DNA of 64,000 bases from Merluccius polli (lineage: Eukaryota; Chordata; Actinopteri; Gadiformes; Merlucciidae), in assembly GCA_030340625.1 (NCBI GenBank), contig JAOPHQ010002560.1:352001-416000 (forward strand). The letters are read 5' to 3'. Position numbers and translations under genes: made by a program. This document shows, piece by piece, positions 1 through 9,904 of this stretch (within the stretch, counting starts at the first letter, position 1; each line of letters opens with the position of its first letter). The notes under the pieces are model-generated. The model saw only the letters and a program-made list of their open reading frames with translations. It did not search any database and was not told where the DNA came from.

Positions 1-281
1 CTCTAGAATCATGCTTGACAATCTGTGGACATAATGGTGTCTACACTCTAGAATCAATCTAAACAGTGAATTAGGTCCAAGATAGTTAACTTATCCTTTA
101 ACTTTATGCAAGTGAGCATGTTGTGCAGTGTACGTTCAGTAATAAACAATTAACATTCAGTGACCACTTGTTGGCATCTTATTGAATTTCAGCACTTCCA
201 GCACTTCCGCAATATTGTAAACTCCCACAAACAGCAACTAGAGGCTGCAGTGCTTTGCCTCGCATATTGTCTCTCTTTAAC
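1..281 (-). other. Probable start of the ppara 3' untranslated region
   Basis: This sequence directly follows the PPAR stop codon on the minus strand. I see no canonical AATAAA on that strand, so the polyadenylation site is probably left of position 1. The segment CACTCTAGAATCAA recurs near 1 and near 45 as a short imperfect direct repeat. Confidence 0.5.
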
Positions 282-526
282 TCAGTACATGTCCCTGTAA
301 ATCTCTTGCAGGAGCGGATGGAGAGATGTGTCCTCCGTCGTCTCGATGTCCTGCACCAACTGAGCGTGCTCGGTGACCAGCTCACGCAGGTCGGCCAGCT
401 TTTGCAGCAGCTTGGGGAAGAGGAAGGCATTGTCACGGTGGTTGGCCACCAGGTGAAGCTGCAGAGCCTGCACGATGCTCTCCTGGAGTCGCTCCACCAG
501 GGAGGCATTCACTAACCCTGGACGAT
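282..526 (-). CDS. ppara: PPAR-alpha-like nuclear receptor, last coding exon
   Basis: This exon encodes the C-terminal ligand-binding-domain helices of a ligand-activated nuclear receptor that heterodimerises with RXR and controls lipid-catabolism genes. The acceptor is the ag at 528-527. The first two bases complete a split GAT (Asp) codon begun in the 1354-1597 exon, and the frame then runs to a stop at 282-284. Visible family motifs are LFPKLLQKLADLR, LVTEHAQLVQ and the AF-2 helix SLHPLLQEIYRDMY, which ends the protein exactly as in PPARs. The RDMY ending is as in PPAR-alpha (gamma ends KDLY, delta KDMY). It is about 80 residues, the normal size for the last PPAR exon. Assignment to PPAR is very secure; the alpha paralogue is inferred from all exons together. 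Teleosts usually have two alpha copies, and which one this is cannot be decided here. Confidence 0.95.
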
Positions 527-1353
527 CTGGAGGAGAGAAGAAAATTAGAGGTTAGACGAGATGGAGAGTAGGCAAGAGAAGATGAAGGAGGAGAGAAGTA
601 GGAGCGGAGAGGAGAGAGGAGGAGAGATGTAGAGGGAAACGATGAGGAGATAGAACGAGATGAGAAATGAGAATGAGAAACGCAAACCGATTGAATTGTT
701 AATTTGCTTAAAGACTCCCTCTAGTTGAATTTTAAACCCCTTAAAAAATTACGGAAACTAAACTAAATGGAAAATGGCTTAGCAGCATCTCTACATTTTT
801 ACCCTCCTTACAAAAACTGGTCTGTGAATATGCAAATGTAAAACTCCTTATGCCCTCTCAGCCCCTCCCCACCTTTCCCCCAGAGAACCATGGAAATATA
901 TCAGGAGAACACCGATCAAAAAAACCCCACTGCGTTCAACAAAACCACTAGTTTGTGCCTTGAAACACACAAACTTAACAAAATGTTTCCCATAAAATAT
1001 GTGGTAAATAAAAAACTGGTTATGACTGAATGAATGGCGCTGTATTTCCAAATACATTACAGCTCCATTCCTATCCTTCAGAAAATGTGCACAAAAAGCG
1101 GCAATTGAAATGGAAAGCTTGTGTCTGTCTGTCTCACATGGAAAAAAGTTTAAGTTAAATTAGCAAAACCTACGTCAAAGATCTAGGCTTTCTGAATCAA
1201 TTTTTGTGCTGATGTGCTCTGCTATGCTATTATATTTGGAAATAAATGCTACCTGGAAAGGTTAAGGAGGTAACAAAGTTCATTTTCACAAGAGGGGTCT
1301 TTAAAGTATAAAACAGGAAATGTCCCGCTGGTTTGCGGTGGCGTGTTCCTTAC
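527..1353 (-). other. Last ppara intron (827 bp)
   Basis: A compact intron with good splice sites. Positions 535-680 are a purine-rich (GAGGAGA-like) stretch, which on the gene strand is a long polypyrimidine tract close to the 3' acceptor. No coding signal or transposon end was recognised. Confidence 0.7.
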
Positions 1354-1597
1354 CTCCACAGCAGATGATGGTGGAGACGAACAGTGCCAGGTCGCTGTCG
1401 TCAAGCTGCAGAGCGTTGAAGCGCGTGGCAAACTGGAACTTGGGCTCCATCATGTCACTAAAGGGCCGCCGCAGACTCTTCAGGAACTCCCGAGTGATGA
1501 AGCCACCGCCACGAGCCACCAGGAGGCCATCTTTATTCATGCAGGAGGCAAGGAGGGTGAAGAGGGCCTCATACACGCCGTACTTCAGCAAGGTCAC
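1354..1597 (-). CDS. ppara: PPAR-alpha-like ligand-binding-domain exon (helices 5-9)
   Basis: The acceptor ag is at 1599-1598 and the donor gt follows 1354, giving a 244-bp exon in phase with its neighbours. It begins VTLLKYGVYEALF and ends at a split codon after IICCG. The Tyr in GVYE is the PPAR-alpha ligand-contact tyrosine; gamma and delta have His there. The motifs FITREFLKSLRRPFSD, MEPKFQFA and FNALQLDDSDLALF are all PPAR-typical. In mammalian PPAR genes this segment is fused to the preceding PFVIHDMET segment in a single exon of about 450 bp. Here a 20-kb intron precedes it. No frameshift or stop is present, so the exon looks functional. Confidence 0.95.
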
Positions 1598-1720
1598 CTA
1601 GAGAGCAGAACCCAGCATGGATTAGAGATATTTGTATTTATTTACTTTGTTTATTTTATCTTGATACTTATGCTATAAAATAAAATAAAGTATAAAAATA
1701 AAATTAAAATAAATATTAAA

Positions 1721-1722
<2 letters not shown>

Positions 1723-1796
<74 letters not shown>
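1723..1796. repeat. (AT)n microsatellite
   Basis: An uninterrupted AT dinucleotide run of about 37 units inside the 20-kb ppara intron, next to an A-rich segment. The rest of 1598-2239 is AT-rich intron with no recognised gene. Confidence 0.95.
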
Positions 1797-1799
<3 letters not shown>

Positions 1800-2476
1800 C
1801 TACGTAGTTGACCCTTGCTTTGTTGCAAGAATTTCATTGTCCAGAATGACCCTGCATTATTGTCCTAGGTAAGATGTAATCCTCTGGGGTCCTCAGACCC
1901 CAGAGGACACTTTCAGATTTTAAAATGCTCTGATATTGTTCTCAATTTGAACAAATGTAAGCAATATCTTCAAAGTCAAGTTCAGCTACAATAATATCTA
2001 AGAAATACTGCATGTATTTCATGATTATACTTTTTACAACTACATGTTGTAAAAAGTAGTAAACTGTGCTTTACCTTAGCCATTGTAACAAACTGTTTTG
2101 CTCACTTGAGTTGATTGAAGTCTTAGGAATGTATCAAGCATAAACATTTTCATCTGCTCCATTGTTTTGGACAATTAAATAGCCATCTAAAAATGTATGT
2201 CCTATTGCTTTGGGATAAAGAGTTGGTAGTGGAAGGGGCAATTCAATTCAATTCAATTTTATTTGTATAGCGCCAATTCATAACAGAAGTTATCTCAGGG
2301 CACTTTTCAAATGGAGCAGGTCTAGACCAAACTCCTAATAACATTTACAGAGACCCAACAGTACCACCATGAGCAAGCACTTGGCACGGGGGCAAGGAAA
2401 AACTGCCTGTTAAAAGGCAGAAACCTTGGACAGACCCTTCGGCTCTAGGTGGGTGGTCATCTGCCTTGACCAGTTG

Positions 2477-2480
<4 letters not shown>

Positions 2481-2530
<50 letters not shown>
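2481..2530. repeat. (GA)n microsatellite
   Basis: About 22 GA units in the 3' UTR of the L2-like LINE, ending in a slightly degenerate GAGAGCGAGAGC segment. Confidence 0.95.
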
Positions 2531-2531
<1 letters not shown>

Positions 2532-2744
2532 CAAGCAACTACATCAATGCACTAGCACCAATGATGGGGGACAGCGAGCAGCAACAACAGTAACTGTATA
2601 TAACTGGTAACTGATATTAGCAATGGCAGTCAAGCAGGACCATGGAGGCTCCGCCAGGATCCATGAGAACCTGCGAGACGAGAAAACACAAGAACTCCGG
2701 GGAAGAAGTGTTAGTAACATGCATTAATGGGACATGAATGTGTG

Positions 2745-2750
<6 letters not shown>

Positions 2751-2804
<54 letters not shown>
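2751..2804. repeat. (GA)n microsatellite
   Basis: A second GA run of about 25 units, 220 bp from the first and with the same GCGAGAG ending. This suggests an internal duplication inside the LINE 3' UTR. Confidence 0.9.
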
Positions 2805-2889
2805 CTCAGTGCACCAAGGGAAATCCCCCGATAGTCTAGGCCTATAGCAGCATAACTAAGGGATGGTTCAGGACTCACCTGATCCAGCC

Positions 2890-4233
2890 CTAACTATAAG
2901 CTTTATCAAAGAGGAACGTCTTAAGCCTACTCTTAAATGTGGAGAGGGTGTCTGCCTCCCGAACCACAACTGGAAGCTGGTTCCACTGAAGAGGAGCTTG
3001 GTAACTGAAGGCTCTGGCTCCTGTTCTACTTTTAGAAACTATTGGAACCACCAGTAGCCCTGCATTCAGAGAACGCAGTGTTCTAGTGGGGTAGTAGGGT
3101 ACTATGAGCTCTTTGAGATATGAAGGGGCCTGCCCATGAAGAGCTTTATAGGTGAGGAGGAGGATTTTAAATTCTATTCTAAATTTTACAGGGAGCCAAT
3201 GCAGAGAAGCTAGTACAGGAGAGATGTGATCTCTTTTCCTAGTTCCTGTCAGTACTCGCGCTGCAGCGTTTTGAATTAATTGAAGCATCTTAATGGATTT
3301 ATTTGGACAACCTGATAATAAGGAGTTGCAGTAATCCAGCCTTGAGGTAACAAATGCATGGATTAGTTTTTCTGCGTCTGTCTTTGATAGGATGCGTCTG
3401 ATTTTTGTAATATTACGTAAATGAAAAAAGGCAGTCCTAGAGGTCTGCTTTATGTGGGAATTAAATGACAGATCCTGATCAAAGATAACTCCAAGATTCC
3501 TGACAGTGGTGCTAGAGGCCAATGTAATGCCATCTAGAGTAGCTATATCTGTAGACATTAAGTCTCTAAGGTTTTTGGGGCCAAGTACAAGAATTTCGGT
3601 TTTCTCTGAGTTTAACATCAGAAAATTGCAGCTCATCCAGGATTTTATGTCTTTAAGACATGTTTGTAATTTAGATAATTGATTAATTTCATCGGGTTTG
3701 ATCGATAGATATAACTGCGTATCATCTGCATAACAATGAAAGTTAATGGAGTGCTTTCTAATAATATCGCCTAAAGGGAGCATATATAAAGTAAATAGTA
3801 TTGGTCCAAGTACAGAACCTTGTGGAACTCCATGACTAACTGTAGTATTTATTGAAGATTCATCATTCACGTGTACAAACTGTGAACGATCTGATAGATA
3901 TGACATAAACCAGCTTAGTGCGGTTCCTTTGATGCCAATTTCATGCTCGAGTCTCTGTAAAAGAATACTATGATCAATGGTGTCAAAGGCAGCACTAAGA
4001 TCTAATAATACAAGTACAGAGACAAGTCCATTGTCAGAAGCAATCAAAAGGTCATTATTAACTTTAACCAGAGCTGTCTCTGTGCTATGATGAACTCTAA
4101 ATCCTGACTGGAAATCCTCGAATAAACTATTGTTGTGTAGAAAGTCACACAATTGTTTGGCGACTACTTTCTCCAGAATTTTAGACAGAAAGGGGAGATT
4201 AGAAATCGGTCTATAGTTGGCTAAATAGCTCAC
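2890..4233 (-). CDS. LINE reverse transcriptase, N-terminally truncated
   Basis: A 447-residue open frame without its original start; the first Met is not meaningful. It begins in RT motif 1 (NYRPISNLPFLSKILEKVV) and continues through LLDLSAAFDTIDHSILL, the VPQGSVLGPILF motif and the catalytic box HCYADDTQLYL near residue 168. It ends with the thumb and C-terminal segment (ARVLTGTRKRDHISPVLASL, LHWLPV). The frame is undamaged over this length, so the copy is fairly young although it is 5' truncated and cannot move by itself. Confidence 0.85.
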   Translation of the reverse strand: MSYLANYRPISNLPFLSKILEKVVAKQLCDFLHNNSLFEDFQSGFRVHHSTETALVKVNNDLLIASDNGLVSVLVLLDLSAAFDTIDHSILLQRLEHEIGIKGTALSWFMSYLSDRSQFVHVNDESSINTTVSHGVPQGSVLGPILFTLYMLPLGDIIRKHSINFHCYADDTQLYLSIKPDEINQLSKLQTCLKDIKSWMSCNFLMLNSEKTEILVLGPKNLRDLMSTDIATLDGITLASSTTVRNLGVIFDQDLSFNSHIKQTSRTAFFHLRNITKIRRILSKTDAEKLIHAFVTSRLDYCNSLLSGCPNKSIKMLQLIQNAAARVLTGTRKRDHISPVLASLHWLPVKFRIEFKILLLTYKALHGQAPSYLKELIVPYYPTRTLRSLNAGLLVVPIVSKSRTGARAFSYQAPLQWNQLPVVVREADTLSTFKSRLKTFLFDKAYS

Positions 4234-4519
4234 TATGCTAGCGAAAACCCTAAAACAGCCCAGGTCACACCCTCATCCCTTTTCCAGAGTGTAGTAAAGA
4301 CAACAACTGAAAAAACCTTTTATGGAATTTATTTGAATCATCACACCATTTACAGTATATACACGGAATCCAAAATTTCATATTTTTGTTTTCAGCACAA
4401 ACTCAGCTACAAAAATATGGAAGCAGTATGTCAGGTTTGGAATTTTTTCTAAAAATCTACAGAAATGTAGACATTGTAAACAGTAGTTTTGAACATGTGC
4501 AGAAATACTGTGAAAAGCG

Positions 4520-5180
4520 AACCTTTGGTTCTTCTGGTGCATCTACATGTCTGTAAATATAATTAAAAAGTATTGAGTAAATGTAACATATTCAGTAAAA
4601 AAAAAGAAGAAAACAAAGCAAGCAAAAGGCCTAAGTCCACACATACACTGTTTACTGTGTATCAAAGAACGCTACTGTTGCTCAAACAAAAAAGTTTTAC
4701 CATCTTCTCCGGTCTCCCTTACTACTTGTAGTATGGTCATAAGAAATATTTACACTTGATCAAGTTGGGTTTCTTCTCCTGTATCTTCACCTCTGTGATT
4801 GGCTGTCTGTGCACTGTGAGCCCTTCGTTGCTGTTGTAGGCTGTGGTTCTTCTGGTGCATCTTAATTTCTGTAAATATAATTTTAAAAAGTATTGAGGAA
4901 ATGTAGCATATTCAGTAAAAAAAAGAAAGAAAACAAAGCAAACAAGCAAAAGGCCCAATTCCACACACACACAAACACAAAAACATGTGTGTTACGTATC
5001 AAAGTAGGCAACTGATGCTTAAAAAAAAAGAAAAGAAAAAAAGCAGTTGCTGTGCATCGCATGTTGATGGGTAACCATAAAGTTACAATGGCAGATTTGT
5101 GGGACCAACGTGTTGCACAATCAGAAATACGTTGGAGGAGAAAATTAACAGAAATAGAAAGCAGTTGGAGGCAGAAAAGC
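4520..5180. repeat. Two-copy tandem duplication, about 325-bp unit
   Basis: The phrase GGTTCTTCTGGTGCATCT occurs near 4527 and again near 4850. In both places it is followed by TCTGTAAATATAATT, a TATTGAG motif, an A-rich run with AGAAAACAAAGC, and AAAGGCC. A shorter echo (GTTGTTCAACCTTCCCCGGT) appears near 5352. No coding potential is evident. Confidence 0.7.
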
Positions 5181-5199
5181 GTAGCTCTGTTACTACCTC

Positions 5200-6495
5200 C
5201 ACTGCCGGCATAAAGGCGGAACAACAATGCCCCCCCATTCAGTGTTTGTACCTTTTATACAGAAGGCAAGGGGGAATAAAGGCTCAACATTCCCGCTTTG
5301 AACAGGCTGTGTAAAAGGGGCTAATGTAAGCTACTGATTATCAGCAAAAAAGTTGTTCAACCTTCCCCGGTCTTCCCTTCTATTCAAACTTGAGTGATTG
5401 TGCACGTTTTTATTTGCTCAAGAAGCATGCAACGCATTTGCACTATTCAGCAGGCATATCTACCGATATGGTCGCAAGAAATATATACACTTACTTATCA
5501 AGTTGATCTTCAGCTGGATCGAGTCGTGCAAAATGAGTGCTCAGGATCAGATGAGCTGCTGACATCGTCATCGCTGTCCAGAATCATTTGAAGCGCTTCC
5601 TGTACTGTAAACCGGCGTTCCATCTTCCGAAAAAGGTTTACCTCAAAACGTGAATTGAATTATGCCTCAGCCTGCACATGTATCGTGTTTACAGTAGGCG
5701 TTCTCACCACGCCACCCCGAAAGATCAAAACCAATCAAAATTGAAAGAGTGAAAGCAATTATCATATCGTTACCATGTGAATAGTCTCTTGTGAATGGCT
5801 GGGCAGGTACTCGCACGCTCCAACTCTGGTGTGACAGTAATGTGAAAAGTTTTGTTTTATCTAACTCAAGTAATTAACACATCTCATTATTTGGCAGTGG
5901 ACACATTGTGTTTGCCTACAACAAGGCGAAATTGCTCAAGTGCAATTGTGCAAGCGGATTGTCCATGAGGATGGCACACTCGCAACTTTGAAGACCAGCA
6001 ATGTGCTTGACCAGTACATGATCACTTAATCGGCCTGGAGGAATGAGGCTCAAGCAGCTACAGGAGGGGTAGGAATTATGCTGAACCACGCGGTTCAGAG
6101 GACACTAAACGCTGTGAAATAGGACAGTGGCGTGAAATGTCGCGGGGCGGCGCGTCGCTGCCGCTGCCGGGGTGGGGGTGTACATAGAAAATAATAGGGG
6201 CGGCTGTTTTGACGCGCGCCGTTCAGCGGCGGTGTGCACCGCCAATGTCACAAATGAGAATATGGATCAATGAGCAAAAAAAAGAAAAAAACATGATTCG
6301 ACGATCAGTCGACTATTTTGCTTGACAAAGTCCTGTGTGAACGCAAACAAAACCGAATGAAAATTTGGTTCAGAATTAAGGTGTGAAGACGACCGAATAT
6401 TTGTATACTGCGGTGGCCTAAATCTTAAATAGCTGGCCCAGAGAAGTAGTAAAGAAGTAGCCTAAAACATGTAAGAATAAAGTAAAAAAACAACT
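5200..6495. other. Intronic DNA without a recognised gene
   Basis: Short open frames only. A GC-rich patch at about 6130-6240 stands out against AT-rich surroundings. I could not assign it to an element. Confidence 0.6.
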
Positions 6496-6503
6496 CCCCA
6501 AAT

Positions 6504-7008
6504 CAGGGCTCCGAACCGGTTCAAGGAACGAAAACGAAACCGAAAACGAACAGAATTTTACGAGGAACGGAAACGGAAACGAAAACCAAATGGTCTTCAA
6601 CTGTTCCGGAACAGAAACGTTATTCTGAAATCCCCAAAACCGGTTAATAACAGGTTTTTTTCGTTCTCTATATAGCCTATAAAATTTCACAAAAGCATAG
6701 CCTATTTCATGAAAAAAAAAAAAAATTCCGGTTGCCGCGTTCACTTCGCCGCCCACTAAGCTCAGCTGTCACAAATTCCCACCACCACCCTGGTTATATA
6801 CCAATAACTAGGTCTATTGTAAGGTATCGACCACAAAAATAGACTAGGCCCAATAACACTGCCGGAACGTTAAGAACAAACGTTATTTTACGTTCCGAAC
6901 CGGTTCAGGAACGATATGTTGGTGGCGGAACGCAAGAACGAAAACGTTAAATATACCGGTTCCGTTCGGAGCGGAACGATTGAAAAATAATTTAGTTTTC
7001 AAGCCCTG
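6504..7008. mobile_element. Short non-autonomous hAT element
   Basis: The ends are CAGGGCTCCGAACCGGTTC at the left and the inverted AAGCCCTG at the right. They are flanked by a perfect 8-bp duplication, CCCCAAAT, at 6496-6503 and 7009-7016. The interior has related GAACCGGTTC and CGTTCCG motifs in both halves. An 8-bp duplication and a CAGGG start are hAT features. It is about 505 bp with no transposase. Confidence 0.85.
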
Positions 7009-7225
7009 CCCCAAATGAGATGGCCGATTGTTTGTTATGTGTTCTTATTTAGGAAAACAAGTCCCCAGACCATGGTCTGGGGACAGTCTGGTCAGCGCAA
7101 TCTGTTGTTAACCAGAAGTCCGCTGTGGATGTGCGTACCTCTCTGTTGGCACGCACATCAAAGCCAATGTGTAGGCTATATAAATATATTTAATTATTTA
7201 GCATTTTTACATACGTTTAATAAAT

Positions 7226-7374
7226 TGAGGGGGTGCTGCTGCGCGATTGTTGACGGGGGGGGTGGGGGGGGGGTGTGTGTTGCTGCGCGATTGTTGAGGG
7301 GGGGGGGGGGTGCTGCTGCGCGATTGTTGACGGGGAGGGGGGCTGCGCGATTGTTGACGGGGGGGGCTGGACCG
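7226..7374 (+). repeat. G-rich minisatellite
   Basis: Four copies of a short unit containing TGCGCGATTGTTGA, each followed by a poly-G run of 5 to 12 bases. Long open frames here on both strands (for example 7015-7575) come from this repeat composition and are not genes. The G runs could form quadruplex DNA. Confidence 0.85.
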
Positions 7375-7460
7375 GCCCACATAAGACCTGGACCAGCCCA
7401 AATGCGCGTCGGCCCACCGGGAATTTGCCCGGTATGCCCGATGGCCAGTCCGTCCCTGAC
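7375..7460. mobile_element. End of a hAT-type element
   Basis: Reading the minus strand from about 7460 gives CAGGGACGGACTGGCCATCG and then a GGGCAAATTCCCGGTGGG segment, a terminal sequence I recognise as common in fish hAT elements. The opposite end was not located. Confidence 0.5.
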
Positions 7461-7624
7461 TGTGTCTACATATTTCAGTTTTCCATCAACTGTTACTTCT
7501 TTGTTCAAGCGCATGCATTTTTCTAGGTTGGCTCTGGTGGAACTGAGGTCTGCACATTTTAGCATACAAGATTGACCAAAACCTGGACATTTCTTTACTT
7601 CATGTTGGGAAAAATGTCTGCAGG

Positions 7625-8164
7625 TCAGCTATCCAGTACTTCCACTAATGTGGGGAAAAGCGTTAAAAGTTCTTTCACACCAAAAATTGCAGATTCAGGT
7701 ACGAAAGAGGTTGATGCTGTCATGATTCCATAAGTGTCCTCTTTAAACCGGCAGTTGAACTCCGTTATCTGCCTCTCTAGAACCCTGTTCCACAGGGCCT
7801 TTCGATCATCATTACTCTTTACCGCTGAAGTTTTCCCCAATGTTGTGGTGACAAGAGTTCAGATCAGAACTTTGAAGGCAGCTTGCGTACACAAGAAGCA
7901 ACCACATCCCGTTAGCTAGCTCATGCTTTTCCATCAATTCTTCTGTCAATCTGAGCAGTTTATCAAAGTCACCATCTGAATCATCCCAAAAGTTGCATAT
8001 GTAGCTTTCAATGTTTCAATCAAAGATATATAGTCTGTTACAAATAGTGTTGAGCTCTGCAACCCCTTTGTGGCAAAATTACTGTTCTCATACAATTTGC
8101 AAAATGTTAAGCATAAAAGGAACTTTTTCGTTTGCATCTTTATTTTCAAGAGAAACCTTGCCAA
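7625..8164 (-). pseudogene. Decayed hAT-type transposase fragment
   Basis: Two open stretches in separate frames (7946-8164, then 7625-7840) give protein-like text joined through stops. The first includes LCLTFCKLYENSNFATKGLQ and FVTDYISLIETLKATY; the second includes ALWNRVLERQITEFNCRFKE and TYGIMTASTSFVP. The style matches the C-terminal part of domesticated or active hAT transposases in fish. It is out of frame and truncated. The family name is tentative. Confidence 0.45.
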
Positions 8165-8310
8165 GAGGGCAGCATAAAAGAAAACAACATACCTTTAGGT
8201 TTCAAAACAAACAAACAAACATCAAACAATTGAAAGGCATCTGTTGCAACAGCTGCTCTGCGTCTATTTTAGTTTGTCCACTAGATTCGGCATATTCAGC
8301 TGGGGTCTCC

Positions 8311-8619
8311 TGGTGGAGCCATTTTCACGGAGCGCCTGTGTGGCGCTGTGGGGGGTAATAGGAAACCATTTAATGTGTACACTGATCAGTATAGGTGTGA
8401 CGCACAGGAAGCATTTTGTTTTTGACCGCAGGCTGGCGGCGTATTTGAGTTCTTTGTTTACGTACAGGTTTTGTTTTGTTTGTGCAAAATAAATGGAATG
8501 AGAGCATCATGTCCAAAGAAACATGCTACGTATAATTTTTACTTAATGGACCAAGTTGTTTTAAAGAACGAAGAAGACATCAGCCGAAGCCGCGAGTGTA
8601 AATTCACAGTGCGTCTCCA
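8311..8619 (+). repeat. BEL/Pao copy 1 5' LTR
   Basis: It starts TGGTGGAGCCATTTTCACGG and ends GTGCGTCTCCA. The TG...CA ends are preceded by the TCTCC target duplication. It contains an AATAAA at about 8488. It differs from the 3' LTR by one T insertion and two substitutions that I could see. Confidence 0.95.
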
Positions 8620-8673
8620 CAATCAAGTAAAAAACACTTCACTGTTGTGAGTTATGCACAAGAAGTTACTCTG

Positions 8674-8930
8674 ACGCCAGCGGCGGAGGTCGGATTGGGG
8701 CCGGTGCAGTGGACAACGCATTGAAGAGCGTGCGGAGCAGCGAGCCAGCGGCGGAATTCGGACCAGGGCCGGTGCAGTGGACAACGCATTGAAGAGCGTG
8801 CGGAGCAGTGAGCCAGCGACGGAGGTCGGATTGGGGCCGGTGCAGTGGACAACGCATTGGAGAGCGTGCGGAGCAGCGAGCCAGCGGCGGAGGTCGGACC
8901 AGGGCCGGTGCAGTGGACAGCGGACGTGGA
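8674..8930 (+). repeat. 68-bp tandem repeat array in the BEL leader
   Basis: Nearly four units with period exactly 68 bp; the anchor CCGGTGCAGTGGACA falls at 8701, 8769, 8837 and 8905. The units alternate between two variants at one site (GGATTGGGG, GGACCAGGG, GGATTGGGG, GGACCAGGG), so the array looks like a duplicated 136-bp dimer. It lies between the 5' LTR and the Gag start, where packaging signals would be expected. It generates the open frames seen on both strands at 8623-9114. Confidence 0.95.
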
Positions 8931-9228
8931 CAAAGCGTTCGGAGAGATCAGGCTGCAGGTCGTGGAGCAAGCGGGGATTAGAGACTCCGGTGGAGCAACG
9001 CGGGGAAGCAGCAAAGTTTCAAGCCACAAAGGAGCAGAGGTAAATGGGGTCGACTCCATAGAACAGTACATGGCCATAGAACAATATAAAGTGTGCACAC
9101 AAAAAATAGGATGAGCGTGTAAAATCCAAAGCTTTGGTATTCAAACAAGACTAGTTACGTTGAAAAAACTACTGCTGTGTTTTTGAAAATGTTTTGGTTA
9201 TTTGTGTGTGTTTCTAAACAATGCTAAA

Positions 9229-9904
9229 ATGGATGAAAATCAAGGTGATGAGCTTAAGTTAAGAAAAGCAGCTGCACATGAGGGCAATTCGGAAGATGCG
9301 CCCGACGGAGCTGATGGAGTTAAAAAACGAACTAGAAAGCTTACAGCAAAGGCGCTGCTTGCTAAAATGAGTGACTTGGAGACACTGAGAAAATCTAAAC
9401 TGACAAAGGCTGCTAACTTAAAGACTACCATACAAGGGTTGATGTGTGAAACTGGTTATGAAATCGAAATTAACAAAACCTTTAATGTGTATCAGGGGTT
9501 GATTAATGATGCAAAAGATGCTCATAATGAATTGCTTGAGTTATTGCCTGTGGAAGAAAAAGAAAAACATGAGGTTTGGTTCAAAGCAAAACTTTTAAGT
9601 GTGAGTGAATTTTCTCAGTGTTGCAAAATATCAAACATGTGTAACTGAAAAAATTGTTGAAAATGTTGACAATCCTGATGATGTAGAAATAAAACCCACA
9701 GACAGTGTGTCAAATGTTGGATCAAAGGCCTCAAATAAAAGCAGCAGCAAAAGCAGTTCAAGTTCAAGCAGATCATCTTCAACGTCCATTATTGCGGTGC
9801 AGGCCAAAGCTGAAGCCAAGAGAGCTGCCCTGCTGGCGCGTGCCTCAGCAATGGAAAGGACGCATGCAATGGAGAGGGAGGCGGAGGCACTGCGCAGATG
9901 CTGA
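9229..9904 (+). pseudogene. BEL/Pao copy 1 Gag N-terminal region, frameshifted
   Basis: The chosen Met at 9229 opens MDENQGDELKLRKAAAHEG. This frame runs to about 9610, where a shift is needed to continue in the 9605-9904 frame (EKIVENVDNPDDVEIK, a Ser-rich run, then AKAEAKRAALLARASAMER). A second shift near 9895 leads into the long Pol frame. The region is Lys/Glu-rich with a predicted coiled coil followed by a Ser-rich linker, the same order as the intact Gag of copy 3. The shifts may be real mutations or assembly errors. Confidence 0.8.

Larger units (their letters stand above)
2240..4240 (-). mobile_element. 5'-truncated L2/CR1-group LINE
   Basis: A minus-strand non-LTR retrotransposon. 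Its 3' end is at 2240-2260, where (AATTC)n tail repeats abut the widespread fish motif reading TTTTATTTGTATAGCGCC on the plus strand. The reverse transcriptase lies upstream on the minus strand and stops near 4240, so the endonuclease half is missing. The 3' UTR holds two GA microsatellites (2481-2530 and 2751-2804). It lies in the same orientation as ppara. The exact clade (L2, Rex1 or CR1) is inferred from protein style and tail, not from a phylogeny. Confidence 0.8.

Noticed and set aside
5099..5591. Small plus-strand frames in the tandem-duplicated region
   Set aside because: Low-complexity flanks and no conservation between the two duplicate copies in frame.
7015..7575. 186-codon plus-strand frame and overlapping minus frames
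   Set aside because: They arise from the G-rich minisatellite and a hAT terminus; Gly- and Pro-run proteins in several frames at once indicate repeat composition, not coding.
8674..8930. Regular repeats that could suggest a CRISPR array
   Set aside because: Units are contiguous 68-bp tandem copies without unique spacers, inside a eukaryotic retrotransposon.
8623..9114. Several overlapping frames on both strands
   Set aside because: Products of the 68-bp array; a period of 68 moves through all reading frames, and none continues into Gag.
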